NCBI GenBank assembly: GCA_937958685.1
Contig: CALGNF010000004.1
Span: forward strand, 1 to 16,394
From: an uncultured Caryophanales bacterium
GTDB lineage: Bacteria > Bacillota_I > Bacilli_A > Izemoplasmatales > Hujiaoplasmataceae
Length of the DNA stretch: 16,394 bases
Direction: 5' to 3'
Below are positions 14,668-16,394 of the stretch, in pieces; position 1 is the stretch's first letter; each line of letters starts with the position of its first letter. Below the pieces are notes generated by a model. That model was not told where the DNA came from. It ran no database searches and saw only the letters and a program-made list of their open reading frames with translations. Made by a program: the position numbers and the translations under genes.

Positions 14668-14835
14668 GTGGCAAACAACAAACCGCGGCCGACAACTGTC
14701 GAAAAAGAGATCAAGACCTACAACCCGACGAAAAGTTCCGTCGGCAGGATCATCATCGTGCTTTTGGCCGGAGGGATGTTTCTCGGCATGCTGGTCGCAG
14801 CGATCATCGGCATCATCAATGTTCTGCGCGGCTGA
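14668..14835 (+). CDS. Small single-pass membrane protein of unknown function
   Basis: A 55-residue reading frame starting at GTG (14668) and ending at TGA (14833-14835). Residues 1-30 are polar and charged (ANNKPRPTTVEKEIKTYNPT), followed by one Gly- and Ile-rich membrane helix at about 30-52 (IIIVLLAGGMFLGMLVAAII) and a short basic end, LRG. The GAGGTG ribosome binding site is 5 nt before the GTG, a TATAAT lies upstream and an intrinsic terminator follows, which together make a gene of this size believable. Topology would put the N-terminus in the cytosol or outside depending on charge; this cannot be settled. No family was identified. Confidence 0.7.
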   Translation: MANNKPRPTTVEKEIKTYNPTKSSVGRIIIVLLAGGMFLGMLVAAIIGIINVLRG

Positions 14836-14875
14836 TGGTTATCGGCAGTAGAAATCGACATCTAAGCCTCCGGTT

Positions 14876-14897
14876 GGACCTTCAGGTCCTTTTTTTT
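14876..14897 (+). terminator. Intrinsic terminator of the 55-residue protein gene
   Basis: GGACC, loop TTCA, GGTCC, then a run of 8 T (14890-14897). The stem is only 5 bp but GC-rich and the T-run is good. It is 40 nt after the stop. Confidence 0.75.
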
Positions 14898-14901
14898 ATG
14901 C

Positions 14902-14925
14902 AAAAAGCGCCCTGTGCGGGCGCTT
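14902..14925 (-). terminator. Intrinsic terminator of the sugar symporter gene
   Basis: AAGCGCCC (minus strand 14925-14918), a 5-nt loop and GGGCGCTT (14912-14905), then TTTTT through 14902. An 8-bp, GC-rich stem. It lies 50 nt after the symporter stop, back to back with the plus-strand terminator. Confidence 0.85.
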
Positions 14926-14974
14926 AGGTCCAACAGACAGCCGGAGCCTTGAAACATTTCTGGCCCCGTAACCA

Positions 14975-16345
14975 TCAGCGGGGATCGCGAGAGAGCATCT
15001 CTTGATAGTATTTCTTGTCTATCGGATAGAAGATGAAGGCGGCGATGGAGGCGACGTGGCCAAGCGCCGGGATCACGATCACCATGACATAGAAAGCCCA
15101 AAAGGCCCTGTCGTTGGGCGGCATGTTGGGAACATATCCGGAGAACGCGAGCGCTCCCGCCAGGATGATGCCGCTCAAAGAGGAAATGAGTTTGTCTACC
15201 AGGGAGAAAGTCGTGCCCACGGTGGAGGGGATGTATTGTTTGTTAATGTAATATTCGTAGTCGGCGACATCGGCAATCAGCGGCAGGACGTTCGTCGAGG
15301 CGATGGCCGTGGCCGCGATGATGGCCACCAGGAAAAACACGAGCAGCCATTCGGTTTCCCCTGAGAAGGGGTGAAAGACCATGATGAGGATCGGAAACAA
15401 GAGCCCGAGGTAGGTGCCAAACAAAAACGAAAACTTGCGGTCGACGATCTTGGCGGCGATCACGCCGATCACCACACCCACAACGCCCGCAATGAGGCCA
15501 TAGCGGGCCACGACCGGCTGCAGGGCGGTGTTTCTGACGGTATACATGAAGAAGTAGGCCATCGACGTGCTGGTCGCAAGTTGGGCGAACTTGTTCGTAC
15601 CGGCGGCGACGATCAGCGACCTGAGCGGGCGATTGTGGCCGATCATCGTGAAGATCGATTTCCATTTGACCCGCGAGGTCGGCGGCAGTTTCGCATAGGT
15701 GTCGCCGACGTCGCTCTCCCGGAGTCCCATTACCGCAAGAATCGTCAAGACGACATTGATCGCGACGACGATCAACGCCAGGTTGCGGTAGCCCAGCGAA
15801 TTGGCAAATCCTCCCGGGAACGATTCGACATACTGCAGGGCGTATATCAGAAACAAGCCGTAAAAGATATAGGAAAATCCGGCCAGCAGGGCGCCGAGGA
15901 TCGGTCTTTGCAAGGGATCGTTGGTCAGGATCGTCTGCGCCGATCTGGTGCAGGCTGACTGAAACGTGTAGCCGATGATGTAGAGGATGTACCAGAAGAT
16001 GATCCAAACGTACATCCAAAAGGCGGGCTGCAGGCGGACGAATCCGCCGAAGATCGCCAATACGCTGATGTTGATGATGAGCGACCCACCGACAATGAAC
16101 GGCCGGTAACGGCCGAATCGGGTTGTGGTCTTGTCGATCCAGGTGCCGATCAAAGGATCGGTGAAGGCATCGACAATCCGGCTGAAGCCGAAAATCAAGC
16201 CGCCGACGACCCCGCTTAGCAGCAAGTTGTCGGTGAGCATCAGAACGAAAAATAACGATATGAAATAGAAACTGGCCGTCGTAGCTGTTTCGTTGCCGCT
16301 GAACATGATCAGATTGAGGTATTTTGCCTTTTTGTACGATGTATC
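14975..16345 (-). CDS. GPH-family sugar:cation symporter, 5' truncated
   Basis: A membrane transporter of the glycoside-pentoside-hexuronide:cation symporter group (MFS superfamily). The loop between helices 2 and 3 carries the family signature DAFTDPLIGTWIDKTTTRFGRYRP, seen here as DAFTDPLIGTW then GRYRPF, and the chain shows about 12 hydrophobic segments. Such proteins import sugars or glycosides with Na+ or H+; the substrate cannot be told. An internal ATG at 16306 (MFSGNET) has no good ribosome binding site, and the frame stays open for 13 more codons (DTSYKKAKYLNLI) up to base 16345, where adapter sequence begins. The KYLNLI stretch fits the usual cytosolic start of the family, so the real start is probably lost and only a few to a few tens of residues are missing. 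Confidence 0.88.
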   Translation of the reverse strand, partial: DTSYKKAKYLNLIMFSGNETATTASFYFISLFFVLMLTDNLLLSGVVGGLIFGFSRIVDAFTDPLIGTWIDKTTTRFGRYRPFIVGGSLIINISVLAIFGGFVRLQPAFWMYVWIIFWYILYIIGYTFQSACTRSAQTILTNDPLQRPILGALLAGFSYIFYGLFLIYALQYVESFPGGFANSLGYRNLALIVVAINVVLTILAVMGLRESDVGDTYAKLPPTSRVKWKSIFTMIGHNRPLRSLIVAAGTNKFAQLATSTSMAYFFMYTVRNTALQPVVARYGLIAGVVGVVIGVIAAKIVDRKFSFLFGTYLGLLFPILIMVFHPFSGETEWLLVFFLVAIIAATAIASTNVLPLIADVADYEYYINKQYIPSTVGTTFSLVDKLISSLSGIILAGALAFSGYVPNMPPNDRAFWAFYVMVIVIPALGHVASIAAFIFYPIDKKYYQEMLSRDPR

Positions 16346-16394
16346 AGATCGGAAGAGCGTCGTGTAGGGAAAGAGTGTAGATCGCGGTGGTCGC
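16346..16394. other. Illumina sequencing adapter (not genomic)
   Basis: From 16346 to the end the sequence reads AGATCGGAAGAGCGTCGTGT and continues as the known Illumina TruSeq universal adapter read-through, with one difference at 16384 (G in place of T in AGATCTCGG). It is an assembly artefact; genomic DNA ends at about 16345. Confidence 0.96.

Larger units (their letters stand above)
14864..14950. repeat. Nested imperfect palindrome around the convergent terminators
   Basis: AAGCCTCCGG (14864-14873) pairs with CCGGAGCCTT (14941-14950) with one mismatch, and TTGGACC (14874-14880) with GGTCCAA (14927-14933); a 7-nt insert separates the right-hand arms. The two terminator hairpins lie inside. 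Confidence 0.5.

Noticed and set aside
15243..16019. 258-codon minus-strand frame inside the symporter gene
   Set aside because: It is an alternative frame of the symporter; the composition is not protein-like.
1..16345. CRISPR arrays, tRNA or rRNA genes, transposases, phage genes
   Set aside because: No regularly spaced repeats, no recognisable RNA gene sequences and no mobile-element proteins were seen in either strand.
1..16345. Mollicute code with UGA as Trp
   Set aside because: TGA ends nfo, the aminopeptidase, the ABC permease, the secreted protein, the symporter and the 55-residue protein at family-typical lengths, and Trp in conserved motifs is TGG.

Overview
The window looks like a chromosomal segment of a Bacillota organism, most likely class Bacilli, with roughly even GC content (estimated by eye). 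Supporting evidence: AAGGAGG-type ribosome binding sites, TTGACA/TATAAT-like promoters often with an extended TGn -10, and a cshB-nfo-ispH neighbourhood that is also adjacent in Bacillus subtilis. TGA is used as a stop in several confident genes (trmL's neighbour nfo, the aminopeptidase, the ABC permease) while Trp is TGG, so the code is standard and the UGA=Trp mollicutes are excluded. A deep-branching or uncultured Bacilli/Acholeplasma-like lineage would fit, but that is inference. The right end carries about 49 bases of Illumina adapter, so the window is an assembled contig with an artefactual end.

Layout, left to right. (1) 1-3172, minus strand: start of glmS behind its own strong promoter; upstream of it a four-gene unit made of a secreted protein, a membrane-anchored exported protein, an ABC ATPase and an ABC-2-like permease, tightly overlapped and starting just downstream of a hairpin that contains the first gene's ribosome binding site. 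(2) 3187-7626, minus: nadD-nadE-mnmA-patatin phospholipase, packed with 4-6 nt gaps or short overlaps; NadD and NadE do the last two steps of NAD synthesis, MnmA thiolates tRNA wobble uridine. (3) 7627-8200: a GC-rich unexplained intergenic stretch, then a small three-TM membrane protein with a near-consensus promoter and a bidirectional terminator. (4) 8199-10827, minus: RluA-type pseudouridine synthase with its own promoter embedded in the terminator of the gene before it, then an M29 aminopeptidase overlapping a DUF402/Ntdp nucleotide phosphatase gene. (5) 10879-13678, minus: cshB-nfo-trmL, translationally coupled. (6) 13631-14835, plus: ispH, driven from a promoter that shares its -10 region with the divergent cshB promoter, followed by a 55-residue single-TM protein. 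(7) 14836-16345: two convergent terminators and a 5'-truncated GPH-type sugar:cation symporter on the minus strand. (8) 16346-16394: adapter.

Most of the content is housekeeping: cofactor synthesis (NAD, isoprenoid precursors), RNA modification (MnmA, TrmL, RluA-like), RNA remodelling (CshB) and DNA repair (Nfo). The least explained parts are the secreted/ABC cassette at 292-3130, the two small membrane proteins, and the terminator/promoter/RBS overlaps at 3131-3172, 9094-9136 and 13631-13678. No tRNA, rRNA, CRISPR, transposase or phage gene was seen.
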